A stretch of DNA of 64,000 nucleotides from Nocardia brasiliensis IFM 10847 (GCF_000710915.1 NZ_BAUA01000197.1:1-64000); one strand, 5' to 3'. Counted from the first letter of the stretch, positions 29,880 to 38,838 are shown. Made by a program: numbers and translations. The notes: generated from the letters alone by a model not told the origin.

Positions 29880-32840
29880 GTGCACGGAATCCATCCACTC
29901 GAAACTCGGACGCCGGTCGAGCGTGGGCGCGCGCCTGCGGTGACACTGACGACGGTCTGTATTGCCCTGTTCATGCTGCTGCTCGATGTCTCGATCGTCG
30001 CGGTCGCGCTGCCGGACATCCAGCGGGACTACGACGCGGATCTATCTGCGCTGCAATGGATTGTCGACGCCTACACGGTGCCCATCGCGGTCCTGCTGCT
30101 GACGATCGCGGTCGCCGGAGACCGATATGGCCGCAAGACCTTCTTTCTGGCCGGCCTCGCTGTCTTCACCGTGGCCTCGGGCGCTTGTGCGTTGGCGCCG
30201 AATATCCTGATGCTCAACGTGTTACGTGCGGTGCAGGGCTGCGGCGCCGCCGCGATGATGGGGCTCGCGCTGCCGTTGATCTCGGCGGCCTTTCCCGCGG
30301 CCGCCGGACGTGCCAAGGCGATCGGTATCTACGGCGCTGTCATGGGCCTGGCAACGGCGTCGGGCCCGGTCGTCGGCGGCGTCCTGGTCGAATACCTGGA
30401 CTGGCGATGGATCTTCCTGATCAATCTTCCCATCGGGGCGATTGCTCTCGTACTGGCTCGGCGGATCCCGAACAGCAAAGACACACAGGCATTTTCCCTC
30501 GACATCACGGGTACCGTGCTCGCGACCGTGGCGTTGCTGGCCGCCGTCCTGGCGCTGGTGAACGGCAACGGATGGGGATGGTCCGACACCAAGACGATTA
30601 CGCTGTTCGCTGTCGTCGCGGCGGCGTCGCTGTTGTTCGTCTTCGTCGAGTTGCGCACGCCGGACCCGATGGTCGACCTGCGGCTGATCGCACGACCGGA
30701 GTTCGCCGCGATCTGCGTACCCGGGTTGATCGCCTTCGCCACCGTCACCGCGGCTGGAAACTATCTCGCGCTGTATTTCGTGAACACGCTACATATGTCG
30801 GCCATCCACACCGGTTTGGCGCTGGTGCCGATGTCGGCGGGCGCGTTGATCACGGCGCCGATCGTGTCTGCGTTGCAACGGTTCTTGCCCAACATGCTCT
30901 GGTACGCACTCGGACTGGCCGCGATCGCGGGCGGTACCGCATCGGCCATTCATGTTACCGCCGATGACACTTGGACCCATTTCGTGCCGGCGCTCATCTG
31001 CGCCGGTATCGCGCTCGGCATCATCGTGCCGACCACGTCGGAAGCCGCGCTTCGCGTCGCTGCCAATGTGCGGCCCGGCATGACCAGCGGCGTGGCCTCG
31101 ACCGCGCGGCAGATCGGTACCGCTCTCGGTGTCGCGACCCTCGGCGCGGTCTTCGGTTCGACGGTCAGATCCAGCGCCGAGGAATCCCTGCGCGCGTACC
31201 CGCAGATTCCGGACCAACTCGCTCGCGGAGCCGTCGATGTGCTGGCAGCGGGCGGATCGGTCGACTCAGCAGCCGCCGTGTCTCGTATGCCACGCACGCT
31301 GGTCGATCCGCTGGTCATCGCTGGTCGTCAGGCCAGCGCCGACGGCATGGGGGCAATTCTGGCCACCTCGGCCCTGCTCGCCGCATGCGGAATCGTCGTG
31401 CTGTTCCTGTTGGCCATCGTCTCTCGGTGCGCCGGTAGGGGATTCGGTCCCCGTGCAAAACAGCTTCGCGGTGCCGTCTTGCTGGCGGTGGTCGCGTTGG
31501 CCGGTGCGCAGGTGCTCGCGGTATCGGAAGTGCGTGCGGCTCCGGACCCGGTGCCCGTCGCGCCGGCGCCTGATCGCCCACTGTTGCCGGAGCAAGACCC
31601 TGCCTTCTATCGACCAGCCGTGCAGCGATACGCCGCGCTCGCCCCCGGCGAAATCATCATGGCCCGCCAGATCCACCCGGCGAACTTCTCGGCGGTTGCC
31701 TTGAATGTCGATGCGTGGCAGCTGTCCTTCCGCTCGACGAACAGCCGCAACGAGCCGATACCCGCGGTGGCCACGGTCTTGAAGCCGCAGGGAGCGGCCG
31801 CGGATCGCCCTTTGCTGTCATTTCAAATGGCAGAAGATTCTCTCGGCAGCTGGTGTGCGGGTTCCTACACTGTGCAGTCCGGCTCGGAGTCGAGCGTGAT
31901 CACCGGCCAGAATGCGACTGCGGTGGAGTTCCTGTGGGTCGCTCATGCCGCGTTGGCGATGGGATGGGCCGTCGTCATTCCCGACCATCAAGGACCGGAC
32001 TCAGCCTTCGCGGCAGGTCCGTTGGCAGGCCGGATCACGCTCGACGGCATCCGCGCGGCAGAGCACTTCGCGCCGATGGAGTTATCGGGAGCGGCAACCC
32101 GGGTCGGCATGTTCGGCTACTCCGGCGGAACGATTCCCACCGGGCACGCTGCGGAGCTGCATGCGACTTACGCCCCTGAACTCGACATTCTCGGCGCAGC
32201 AGAAGGGGGCACCGTCGCGGACCTTCGTCCGGTAATCGAGTTGGCCAGTGGGAGAGTCTTTTCCGGTCTTGCACTGGCCGCGATCATCGGTACAGGCCGG
32301 GAGTATCCGGAATTGTCCGGCTGGCTGAACGAACATCTCGACCCGCTCGGCCGAACCCTGGTGAACGCGAAGCAGAACCTCTGCGGCACTTACGGTGTCG
32401 TCGTCGCGCCGTTCGTCGACATATCCGGTCTACTCGGCGGGGCCGACCTGCTGACCGATCCGATCCCTGCCTCGGTATTCGAGCAGAACACAATGGGCAA
32501 GACGGTGCCGGATCTACCCCTGTACATCTTTCAGTCCAACCCGGACTACGTGGTCCCCGTCGGTCAGGTGAATACCCTCGTCGACACCTACTGCCAGGAT
32601 CCTGCGGCGCGGGTGCTGTATACACGTGACCATTTCAGCGAGCACGCAAGCATGGAATTGATCGGGACGCCCCGAGCCCTGCTGTGGTTGCGCGACAGGT
32701 TCGCCCGGATCCCCGCGGATCGCGGCTGCACAACCCACGATGTCGGCTCGATGGCCTTGGATCCCGTCACGATGCAGCAATGGACGTCGATGGTCGGCAC
32801 CGCAATAGCCGGCCTGTCCGGTGCGGCAATCGGAGAATAG
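29880..32840 (+). CDS. MFS drug exporter fused to a secretory-lipase domain
   Basis: This 986-aa protein starts at GTG 29880 with AAGGAG six bases upstream. Residues about 20-515 form a 14-TM EmrB/QacA-type exporter (motif A as G-D-R-Y-G-R-K, motif C as G-P-V-V-G-G). Residues about 528-550 form a fifteenth hydrophobic helix ending V-R-A-A-P, like a signal anchor. Residues about 560-986 form a secretory lipase (LIP) domain: nucleophile in G-Y-S-G-G (Ser748), aspartate in S-N-P-D-Y-V-V-P, histidine in F-S-E-H-A-S-M-E. The extra helix places the lipase outside the cell. The reading frame is continuous, and a stand-alone paralogue of the lipase half is at 46324-47595. Probably TetR-regulated. Confidence 0.85.
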   Translation: MHGIHPLETRTPVERGRAPAVTLTTVCIALFMLLLDVSIVAVALPDIQRDYDADLSALQWIVDAYTVPIAVLLLTIAVAGDRYGRKTFFLAGLAVFTVASGACALAPNILMLNVLRAVQGCGAAAMMGLALPLISAAFPAAAGRAKAIGIYGAVMGLATASGPVVGGVLVEYLDWRWIFLINLPIGAIALVLARRIPNSKDTQAFSLDITGTVLATVALLAAVLALVNGNGWGWSDTKTITLFAVVAAASLLFVFVELRTPDPMVDLRLIARPEFAAICVPGLIAFATVTAAGNYLALYFVNTLHMSAIHTGLALVPMSAGALITAPIVSALQRFLPNMLWYALGLAAIAGGTASAIHVTADDTWTHFVPALICAGIALGIIVPTTSEAALRVAANVRPGMTSGVASTARQIGTALGVATLGAVFGSTVRSSAEESLRAYPQIPDQLARGAVDVLAAGGSVDSAAAVSRMPRTLVDPLVIAGRQASADGMGAILATSALLAACGIVVLFLLAIVSRCAGRGFGPRAKQLRGAVLLAVVALAGAQVLAVSEVRAAPDPVPVAPAPDRPLLPEQDPAFYRPAVQRYAALAPGEIIMARQIHPANFSAVALNVDAWQLSFRSTNSRNEPIPAVATVLKPQGAAADRPLLSFQMAEDSLGSWCAGSYTVQSGSESSVITGQNATAVEFLWVAHAALAMGWAVVIPDHQGPDSAFAAGPLAGRITLDGIRAAEHFAPMELSGAATRVGMFGYSGGTIPTGHAAELHATYAPELDILGAAEGGTVADLRPVIELASGRVFSGLALAAIIGTGREYPELSGWLNEHLDPLGRTLVNAKQNLCGTYGVVVAPFVDISGLLGGADLLTDPIPASVFEQNTMGKTVPDLPLYIFQSNPDYVVPVGQVNTLVDTYCQDPAARVLYTRDHFSEHASMELIGTPRALLWLRDRFARIPADRGCTTHDVGSMALDPVTMQQWTSMVGTAIAGLSGAAIGE

Positions 32841-32867
32841 GCAGAACGCGCAGGCCATCGGGCGGAC

Positions 32868-33290
32868 CTAGCGGGCGCGCTCGAGGATCTCGGCCAGCCG
32901 GATCGTGTCGCGCAGGTAGCGCTCGTAGGGAAAGCCCGCCGCGAGCAGGCCGTTGCGCAGTTCGTCGTAGAGCGGCTTACCGCTCGTGTGGAAGGCGTTG
33001 CGGCCTGCTTCGGTGGTGCTGACCAGTCGTCGTCGCCCGTGTTCCGGGTCGGGGGTGATCCGGATCAGCCCGGCTGCCTCCAGCGGGCGCAGGGCCCGGC
33101 TGATCGCCGGGTCGGACACCGAAAGCGCTTGCGCCAGTTGGTGCTGGGTCATCGGTTCGTTCTCTTCGAGGGTGCCGAGCAGCCGCATCTGGCTGTAGCT
33201 CAACCCGCCGGAACTGTCCACCCGCCGCCGCGTGGCTTCGCCGAGCAAGAACACCACGCGATGCAGTAGATCACCGAGTCCATCATCCAT
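32868..33290 (-). CDS. MarR-family regulator, copy 2
   Basis: This 140-aa winged-helix protein shares with copy 1 the start M-D-D-G-L-x-D-L-L-H-R-V, the recognition helix S-V-S-D-P-A-I-S-R-A-L-R-P-L-E and the wing R-R-R-L-V-S-T-T-E. The two are recent paralogues 5.6 kb apart. A palindrome with the same GTTAATATTAAC core lies 12-39 bp upstream of its ATG, consistent with autorepression and cross-talk. It converges on the MFS-lipase gene with a 27-bp gap. Confidence 0.9.
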   Translation of the reverse strand: MDDGLGDLLHRVVFLLGEATRRRVDSSGGLSYSQMRLLGTLEENEPMTQHQLAQALSVSDPAISRALRPLEAAGLIRITPDPEHGRRRLVSTTEAGRNAFHTSGKPLYDELRNGLLAAGFPYERYLRDTIRLAEILERAR

Positions 33291-33301
33291 GGGGCGAGTT
33301 T

Positions 33302-33329
33302 ACCAGTATCTTTACTGGTTAATATTAAC
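33302..33329 (-). promoter_or_regulatory. MarR operator, site C, with overlapping second palindrome
   Basis: GTTAATATTAAC (33318-33329) is the same perfect core as in sites A and B but lacks the GTCTTGC arms. A second perfect repeat, ACCAGTA-N4-TACTGGT (33302-33319), overlaps it by two bases and lies nearer the gene. The change of flank suggests that copy 2 has its own specificity while sharing the core. Confidence 0.65.
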
Positions 33330-33338
33330 GTCACAATT

Positions 33339-34247
33339 CTAGCCTGTCCATTCGCCGTGTGCGCTCACCCCGCCTGCGGTGCGGAAGCCCGCGTTGCCCA
33401 TGGTGGCATCGGGGGCGTTCGAGGAGCGGGCGGCATTGCGGTATCTGGAACAGTAGCTGTCGTGGCAGAGGTACGAGCCGCCGCGCAGTACCCGTGACTG
33501 TCCGGCGGACGCGCCTTGCGGATCGCGCACGTGCTCTGCTCGGGCGTCGTGGCCATAGGTGTTGGGGGAGAACCGATCCGAGCACCACTCCCAGACGTTG
33601 CCCGCCATCTGCCACAGCCCGTACCCGTTGGGCCGGTACGAGCGCACCGGCGCGGTGGTCAGGTACCCGTCCTCCTGCGTGTTGTCGGTCGGGAACGTGC
33701 CCTGCCAGATATTCGCGCGCCACTCGCCGCCGGCGCCCGGGGCCTCGTCGCCCCACGGATAGCGCGCCCCGAGCAGACCGCCGCGGGCGGCGAACTCCCA
33801 CTCCGCCTCGGTCGGGAGGCGCCGTCCGGCCCACTCGCAGTAGGCGACGGCGTCGAACCAGGACACGTGCACGACCGGGTGCTCGGCACGGTCGGCGATG
33901 CTCGAATGCCGTCCTTCCGGATGTCGCCAATCGGCGCCCCGCACATCGATCCACCACGGTGCCCGCGGGTCACTGCCGAGCAGATCCCCCGGCTCGGCGG
34001 CCAAGGCGAGGTGGAACACGGGGGAGCAGCCGAATCTTTCTGCGTCACTTACATATCCGGTCTCCCCGGTGAACGCTTTGAACGCGGCGTTGGTGACGGT
34101 GGTCGTGTCGATCGTGAACGGCGAGAGTGCCACGGTGTGCACGGGCGTCTCGCCGTCGGCGTGAAATCCGTCGTGGTGCGGATCGCCCATCTCGAAGATG
34201 CCGCCGGGCAGGTGCGCCTGTTCGATCAGGTGCCGTGCGGGGCTCAT
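33339..34247 (-). CDS. Formylglycine-generating enzyme (sulfatase maturase)
   Basis: This 302-aa enzyme has the FGE fold signatures: M-G-D near the start, W-F-D-A-V-A-Y-C-E-W-A, L-P-T-E-A-E-W-E-F-A-A-R-G-G, G-N-V-W-E-W-C, and the copper-binding pair Cys261/Cys266 in R-G-G-S-Y-L-C-H-D-S-Y-C-S-R-Y-R. It oxidises the sulfatase active-site cysteine to formylglycine using O2. It overlaps the MFS gene (ATGA) in an operon with a sulfatase that has a C-M-P-A-R motif, a direct substrate match. FGE usually acts during or before export; neither protein has a signal peptide, so maturation is cytosolic. Confidence 0.92.
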   Translation of the reverse strand: MSPARHLIEQAHLPGGIFEMGDPHHDGFHADGETPVHTVALSPFTIDTTTVTNAAFKAFTGETGYVSDAERFGCSPVFHLALAAEPGDLLGSDPRAPWWIDVRGADWRHPEGRHSSIADRAEHPVVHVSWFDAVAYCEWAGRRLPTEAEWEFAARGGLLGARYPWGDEAPGAGGEWRANIWQGTFPTDNTQEDGYLTTAPVRSYRPNGYGLWQMAGNVWEWCSDRFSPNTYGHDARAEHVRDPQGASAGQSRVLRGGSYLCHDSYCSRYRNAARSSNAPDATMGNAGFRTAGGVSAHGEWTG

Positions 34248-35563
34248 TCGGCCGCCGTGGTTCGGGCCCGTTCGGCCAGCAGAGCGCGTTGCCGTTCGAC
34301 GTCACGCGGATAGGTGCGATAGAGCAGGGTGCAGAACGCGGCGTTGACGAGCATGAGAATGCCTGGGATCCACAGCATCACCCCGCGCAGGCCGATCACG
34401 TCGGTGAGCAGTCCGGCGGCGAGGTTGAACAGCGCGTAGGCGAGGCCCTCGAACACCGACAGCAGCAATGCGAAAGCGGCGCCGCGCATTTCGGGCGGCA
34501 CGACCGCGGCCACGATGGGCCGGTTCACCCCCGGGTTCAGACCCTGCAGGAAGCCCAGGACCGCCCAGAAGCCGGCGAAGATCTCGATGCCGCCCCAGTC
34601 GTGCTGGGTGCCGATCAGAGCGACGGCCCCGAAACCGAGCTGGGCGAACTGCAGGACGATGACGCGTCCGGTCCTGGGCAGCCGGTTCTGCAGGAAGTCG
34701 GTGGCCAGACTGCCGCCGAAAGTGCCGAACAGGTAGCCGATGCCGAAGGGCAGGGTGACGATCGCGGCGACCGCGGTGGTGAAGCCGTAGGTGTGCACGA
34801 GGAAGACGATGCCGAAGCTCGCGATCAGCAGGTGACCCGAGATCAGCCGTTGGATCAGCATGAGCACGAATGTCGGAATCCGCAGCATCAAACGTACTTT
34901 GGCCCAGGTGATCTGATTGTCGTCGGTGGGCGGCGCGGTGGTTTCGCTGGCGCCGACGGCGGGGTCGGTGAAGAACACGGCCAGCAGCACGGCGGTCAGC
35001 ACGGTGATGGCGCCCCAGGCGAAGAACCCGTAGCGCCAGCCGTCGGGCACCCGTGACAACTGCCCGATCAGCGGCCCGAGCAGCGAGCCGAGCAGCGAGA
35101 TCACGCCCCAGGTGTAACCATTGGCGCGACCGCGGGATTCGTCGTCGAACAGGTCGGCGGTGATCTCGCTGGCGATCGGCAGTGCGGCGGCGATGAACAC
35201 GGCCGACAGCCCGTACAGCACGATGAGCTGCGCGTAGTTCTGTGCGAGTCCGGTTGCGGCAGTTGCGATTCCGGCGAGCCCGGAGGCGATCGCAAAGGCG
35301 ACTTTGCGGTTCGTCCGGCGGGCCACCCACGCCCACAGCGGTCCGCAGACGACGCTGATGAACTTCCCGATCGAGGTCAGATAGCCGACCGCCGCCGCGG
35401 GGGCGGCGACCGCGGTGACGATGACCGGGGCGAGGGTGCTGAGCACGCTGGACTCGTTGTTGTCGGCCCAGAGCGGTGCGACGACGAGGGCGAGTTTGCG
35501 CCAGCGGTGCGGGACGTGCGAAGCGGTGGGTGCCGGGATCGCCGGTACAACGGTGTCTGTCAT
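34244..35563 (-). CDS. MFS transporter of the sulfatase operon
   Basis: This 439-aa 12-TM transporter has the motif A-like loop V-A-R-R-T-N-R-K between TM2 and TM3 and a large polar loop near the middle (S-E-T-T-A-P-P-T-D-D). It starts at ATG 35563, 31 bp after the sulfatase stop, and overlaps the FGE start by four bases. In this context it probably imports a sulfate ester for cleavage or exports a product. Direction and substrate cannot be read from the sequence. Confidence 0.85.
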   Translation of the reverse strand: MTDTVVPAIPAPTASHVPHRWRKLALVVAPLWADNNESSVLSTLAPVIVTAVAAPAAAVGYLTSIGKFISVVCGPLWAWVARRTNRKVAFAIASGLAGIATAATGLAQNYAQLIVLYGLSAVFIAAALPIASEITADLFDDESRGRANGYTWGVISLLGSLLGPLIGQLSRVPDGWRYGFFAWGAITVLTAVLLAVFFTDPAVGASETTAPPTDDNQITWAKVRLMLRIPTFVLMLIQRLISGHLLIASFGIVFLVHTYGFTTAVAAIVTLPFGIGYLFGTFGGSLATDFLQNRLPRTGRVIVLQFAQLGFGAVALIGTQHDWGGIEIFAGFWAVLGFLQGLNPGVNRPIVAAVVPPEMRGAAFALLLSVFEGLAYALFNLAAGLLTDVIGLRGVMLWIPGILMLVNAAFCTLLYRTYPRDVERQRALLAERARTTAAE

Positions 35564-35594
35564 GGTGTGCCTCTTGTGGAGTGGAGAAGGCCGG

Positions 35595-37367
35595 TCAGCT
35601 TGCGGCCAGTGCCCGATCGAGCTGAAAGAGGATTCGCCTGGTCAGCATCGGGCTGAAGTCGGCCAAATCGAGCAGGGTGGCCGAGCCGGTCTGCGCGGCG
35701 ATGTCGGCGACCGCCGGTCCGAGCGCGGACTCGACGATCGCGCGGGTCTTCGCGGCCGCGAGCAGATCGGTGATCGGTGTGTTCACGCCCGGGCGTCCAG
35801 TAGGGAAGTCCGTCGGGACCGGTAGCGGGGCAACGGCTTCCAGATAGGCCTGGATCTGGGCGCGCGCCAGTAGATGCCGCGAATCAGCGGGCCCGTCGAG
35901 CGGCAGGCCGAGCCGGGTGAATTGGGATTCCGGCGCATCGTTCGCCCGCATGAGCTCCAGCAGGAGCGTGACCATGCGCAACTCGAGCTCGTCGTCTATG
36001 AGCGGATTCTCTTGGTGCGGGTCGCTTTCCAGATCGAACAAGGCCGTACCGAAGGTGAACGGGTCGCCGACGGCGAAGCCGGGCACCCGCAGCACCGGAA
36101 CATTCTTGGTGAACGGGAGCGGGTCGACGAGTTGTGCGTTCGCCAATTCCGCTGGGGTGAAACGGGAAGCCATGTGCGTGGGCATCAGGGTGTGCTCGAA
36201 AAGCGGCGTGTTGCCCGGTGCGGCCGGGGCGCGCAGGTACACATACCGCCCGTCGGTGACGTTGACGTGTCCGCCGAAGATGCCGAACAGCGCGCCGGTG
36301 CGGTGGGCGCCCGGCACCGGTTCGCGCAGCAGCGGCAGCAGGGACCGCCCGCGCATGTCGGGGGTCGGCTCCAGGCCGAAGAAGTCCAGCAGCGTGGGAC
36401 CGAAGTCGATCGTCTGCACCAGTTCCGGGCAGGTGCCCGCCTGCGTACGTGCCACCGGATCCCAGACGAACAGCGGCGTATGGATGTTCTCGTCGTACCA
36501 GGGCTGCACGTTCTTGCCCCACCAGCCGTGTTCACCGAGCAGGAAGCCGTGGTCGGTGCACACGATGAGCAGCGTGTCGTCCCACAGGCTCAGCTCGTCG
36601 AAGAGGTCGAGAACCCGGCCCAGCGACACGTCGCACATGGTCAGCAGCGCGGCGTACTCGGCTCGCGTGCGCTGCACGGTTTCCGAATCTTCGGCCACCC
36701 GTTTGTAATCGGGCCAGGCCGGGGCCTCACCCGGGGTTCCCAGGGCAGGGTAGTGGCGCTTATGTTCGCGGTGGGAGAAGTACGGCTCGTGCGGGTCGAA
36801 GCACTCGATCTGCAAGAACCACGCGTCCTCGGTGTGATTGGCGCGGATGAACTCGAGCCCGGCGTGCACGGTCTTGATCTGTGGGTGATCGTCCGGTTCG
36901 GTCAGGTACTGCCGGTTCACCAGATCCTGTCGCCACAGCTGGTGGCGGACGCGGCGCGGGCTCTGCGGTTGCGGCGGATCGGCGACCTGGCCCTTCCACG
37001 CGTCGCCTTCTTGCCCGCGGAAGAACTCGAAGGTGCGGAACCGGGTGTGGTAGGTCGCTCCGCCGTCTTCCCAGTAGTGCGGATGATCGGTGACGAGGTG
37101 CGGATATATCCCAGCGGCGGAAAGCATTTCGGGCACCGAATCATCGAAGGGCTCCAGCGGGCCCCAGGACCGGTGCAGGAAGTTGTGGCGGCCGGTGTGC
37201 ATCTCCCGGCGGGCGGGCATGCACGGCATCGAGCCGCCGTAGCAGTGGTCGAACCGCACGGTGCGCGCGGCTAGCCGGGTGAAGTGCGGGGCGTGCACCC
37301 GGTCCGCGCCGTAGGGTGGCAGGAGCCGGCGGTTGAGACTGTCGAACAACATCAGGACCGCGCGCAT
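35595..37367 (-). CDS. Cysteine-type sulfatase
   Basis: This 590-aa alkaline-phosphatase-superfamily sulfatase has the formylglycine motif C-M-P-A-R (Cys49 to Arg53) followed by T-G-R, the metal site in D-S near the N-terminus (L-F-D-S-L-N) and the later C-T-D-H-G-F-L-L-G-E-H-G. It has no signal peptide. The ATG at 37367 shares a base with the PadR stop (TGATG), so translation is coupled. The gene for its maturase lies in the same operon. Substrates of this class include aryl, alkyl and carbohydrate sulfates; the co-encoded transporter suggests an imported small sulfate ester. Confidence 0.9.
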   Translation of the reverse strand: MRAVLMLFDSLNRRLLPPYGADRVHAPHFTRLAARTVRFDHCYGGSMPCMPARREMHTGRHNFLHRSWGPLEPFDDSVPEMLSAAGIYPHLVTDHPHYWEDGGATYHTRFRTFEFFRGQEGDAWKGQVADPPQPQSPRRVRHQLWRQDLVNRQYLTEPDDHPQIKTVHAGLEFIRANHTEDAWFLQIECFDPHEPYFSHREHKRHYPALGTPGEAPAWPDYKRVAEDSETVQRTRAEYAALLTMCDVSLGRVLDLFDELSLWDDTLLIVCTDHGFLLGEHGWWGKNVQPWYDENIHTPLFVWDPVARTQAGTCPELVQTIDFGPTLLDFFGLEPTPDMRGRSLLPLLREPVPGAHRTGALFGIFGGHVNVTDGRYVYLRAPAAPGNTPLFEHTLMPTHMASRFTPAELANAQLVDPLPFTKNVPVLRVPGFAVGDPFTFGTALFDLESDPHQENPLIDDELELRMVTLLLELMRANDAPESQFTRLGLPLDGPADSRHLLARAQIQAYLEAVAPLPVPTDFPTGRPGVNTPITDLLAAAKTRAIVESALGPAVADIAAQTGSATLLDLADFSPMLTRRILFQLDRALAAS

Positions 37368-37972
37368 CAGCTGCTCGCTTTCGACCGGCCGGAGCGCTCG
37401 GTCGCCGCGGCGTCGGCGCGGGCCTGCATCACCTCCTGTAACTGCTCGAGCCACGCGATCCATTCGTCGATCTGCCGCTCACCTTGGCGCCGGATCTGGT
37501 GGGCGATGAAATCCAATGCCTCGGCATCGATTTCGGCGCGGTCGTCGTCGGTCTCGGTGTCGTACGGGCGGTTTCGGTTGAGCCGCACCTGTTCCCGGCG
37601 CGCGGTCAGTTCTTCGCGCACCAGGTCGAGCATGCCGGGTTCGCGCAGCATCATGCCCACGCGGAGCCGGAACGCGAACTCCGGATCCTGGAATCGGCGC
37701 GGCGGCACATACGCGGACCGCACCCAGCGCCGCAGCCGTTGCATCCCGGCGTCGGTGACGGTGTAGATCTTCGCGTCCGGTCCACCGTCGCGGGGATCTG
37801 TCCGCCATTCGACCGAGCCTTCGACCTGCATCCGGTTCAGTTCGCGGTAGATCTGGCTGCCATGGCGGTCCAGGCCGACGAACTTGCCTTCCACCTCGCA
37901 CCACCGCTTGATGTCGTAGCCGCTCATGGCCCGGGCTGCCACCAGCCCCAGGAGCGGGAATTCGAGCTTCAT
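37367..37972 (-). CDS. PadR-family regulator of the sulfatase operon
   Basis: This 201-aa PadR protein has an N-terminal winged helix (L-G-L-V-A-A-R-A-M-S-G-Y-D-I-K, then S-Q-I-Y-R-E-L-N-R-M) and a long C-terminal dimerisation coiled coil. It is first in the padR-sulfatase-MFS-FGE operon. An inverted-repeat cluster 16-38 bp upstream of its ATG is the likely operator, so it should autorepress the operon until the sulfate ester or a product binds. Confidence 0.88.
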   Translation of the reverse strand: MKLEFPLLGLVAARAMSGYDIKRWCEVEGKFVGLDRHGSQIYRELNRMQVEGSVEWRTDPRDGGPDAKIYTVTDAGMQRLRRWVRSAYVPPRRFQDPEFAFRLRVGMMLREPGMLDLVREELTARREQVRLNRNRPYDTETDDDRAEIDAEALDFIAHQIRRQGERQIDEWIAWLEQLQEVMQARADAAATERSGRSKASS

Positions 37973-37987
37973 CGCGCCCTCTCTGAC

Positions 37988-38010
37988 TTAGGTGCGAATG
38001 CACCTAGGTG
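37988..38010 (-). promoter_or_regulatory. Overlapping palindromes, probable PadR operator
   Basis: TAGGTGC-GAAT-GCACCTA (37988-38005) is a perfect 7-bp inverted repeat. It overlaps a second perfect palindrome GCACCTAGGTGC (37999-38010). The three AGGTGC/GCACCT half-sites lie at an 11-bp pitch just ahead of the padR gene. This is typical of a PadR-bound autoregulatory promoter. Confidence 0.65.
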
Positions 38011-38148
38011 CAAAAGCATATAGCTCGGTCGGTGAGCGCGCTACCGGAAGACTTTGCTGCGAAGGTGATTTCGTCTCTCGGCCGCTACGCGTCGGCGGCG
38101 GCCCGATGCCGGTGGCACCGATTCCGCCGCGGATCGCGACTGTCCTGC

Positions 38149-38712
38149 TCATGCCCGCAGGCTGCCGACCTCGTTCGAGTTGCCCAACACGACTGCGCGG
38201 GTTGTGGTTTCGGGCCCGGCCAGGCGCTGCGAGTACCGGGCGAGGGCGATCAGCACCGCCGGGAAGAGCAGGTCGCAGACCAGGACGCCGCCGGTGTTGC
38301 CCGGCGCGTGGTCGCCGTGCGCGAACCACTGGTAGACGTGTCCGATCAGCGCGCCCCACAGGAACATTCCGGCACCGAGGCCGACGGTGATGCGTTCGCG
38401 GGCAGTGGCCGAGGGTGACGCGGCGCGAAAGCCCATCACGGCGAGTCCGAGGTTGGCGAAGGCGATTTCGAACTGGAACGGCGTGGCGGTGAAGCCGATG
38501 GACGTCGCCATCTGTTCGGGGATGGTCAGGAACGCGACCGTCATCCACAGGCTGCCGCAACCCAGCGCCGCGACGGCCCACCACCGCTGCCAGGTCTCCA
38601 GCGTGGCCTGACGGGAGGTGCTGTGCCGAGTCCGGACGACAGCGCCGACGACCGCGATGAGCGGCCAGATCAGGGGGAAGGCGGTCTGCGTGAGGTAAGT
38701 CGATGTGCTCAT
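38149..38712 (-). CDS. DUF6790-like integral membrane protein
   Basis: This 187-aa protein has about five hydrophobic helices and few loops. Distinctive parts are I-G-H-V-Y-Q-W-F-A-H-G-D-H near residue 123 and F-E-I-A-F-A-N-L-G near residue 80. This fits the small DUF6790 membrane family; the function is unknown. A 32-bp MarR-type compound palindrome lies nine bases upstream of its ATG, so it should share a regulator with the TMEM175/MarR operon 10.6 kb away. Confidence 0.7.
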   Translation of the reverse strand: MSTSTYLTQTAFPLIWPLIAVVGAVVRTRHSTSRQATLETWQRWWAVAALGCGSLWMTVAFLTIPEQMATSIGFTATPFQFEIAFANLGLAVMGFRAASPSATARERITVGLGAGMFLWGALIGHVYQWFAHGDHAPGNTGGVLVCDLLFPAVLIALARYSQRLAGPETTTRAVVLGNSNEVGSLRA

Positions 38713-38720
38713 GCCCTAGA

Positions 38721-38752
38721 GTCTTGCATAGTTAATATTAACCACGCAAGAC
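38721..38752. promoter_or_regulatory. Compound MarR operator, site B
   Basis: GTCTTGC (38721-38727), GTTAATATTAAC (38731-38742) and GCAAGAC (38746-38752) repeat site A base for base outside the second three-base spacer (CAC here, AGG there). It lies between the DUF6790-like gene and the P450 start 86 bp away, so it could control either or both. Confidence 0.8.
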
Positions 38753-38838
38753 TTGATGAGAATCCACCCCGTCGGGTGGTAGTGGTGCCGTTCGGGATTG
38801 CCGACAATGGTGGGTGGTCTCGCGGTAGGGAGTCGGTC

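Noticed and set aside
35874..37274. 466-codon plus-strand frame opposite the sulfatase
   Set aside because: Antisense shadow; the sulfatase strand contains the C-M-P-A-R motif and gene overlaps.
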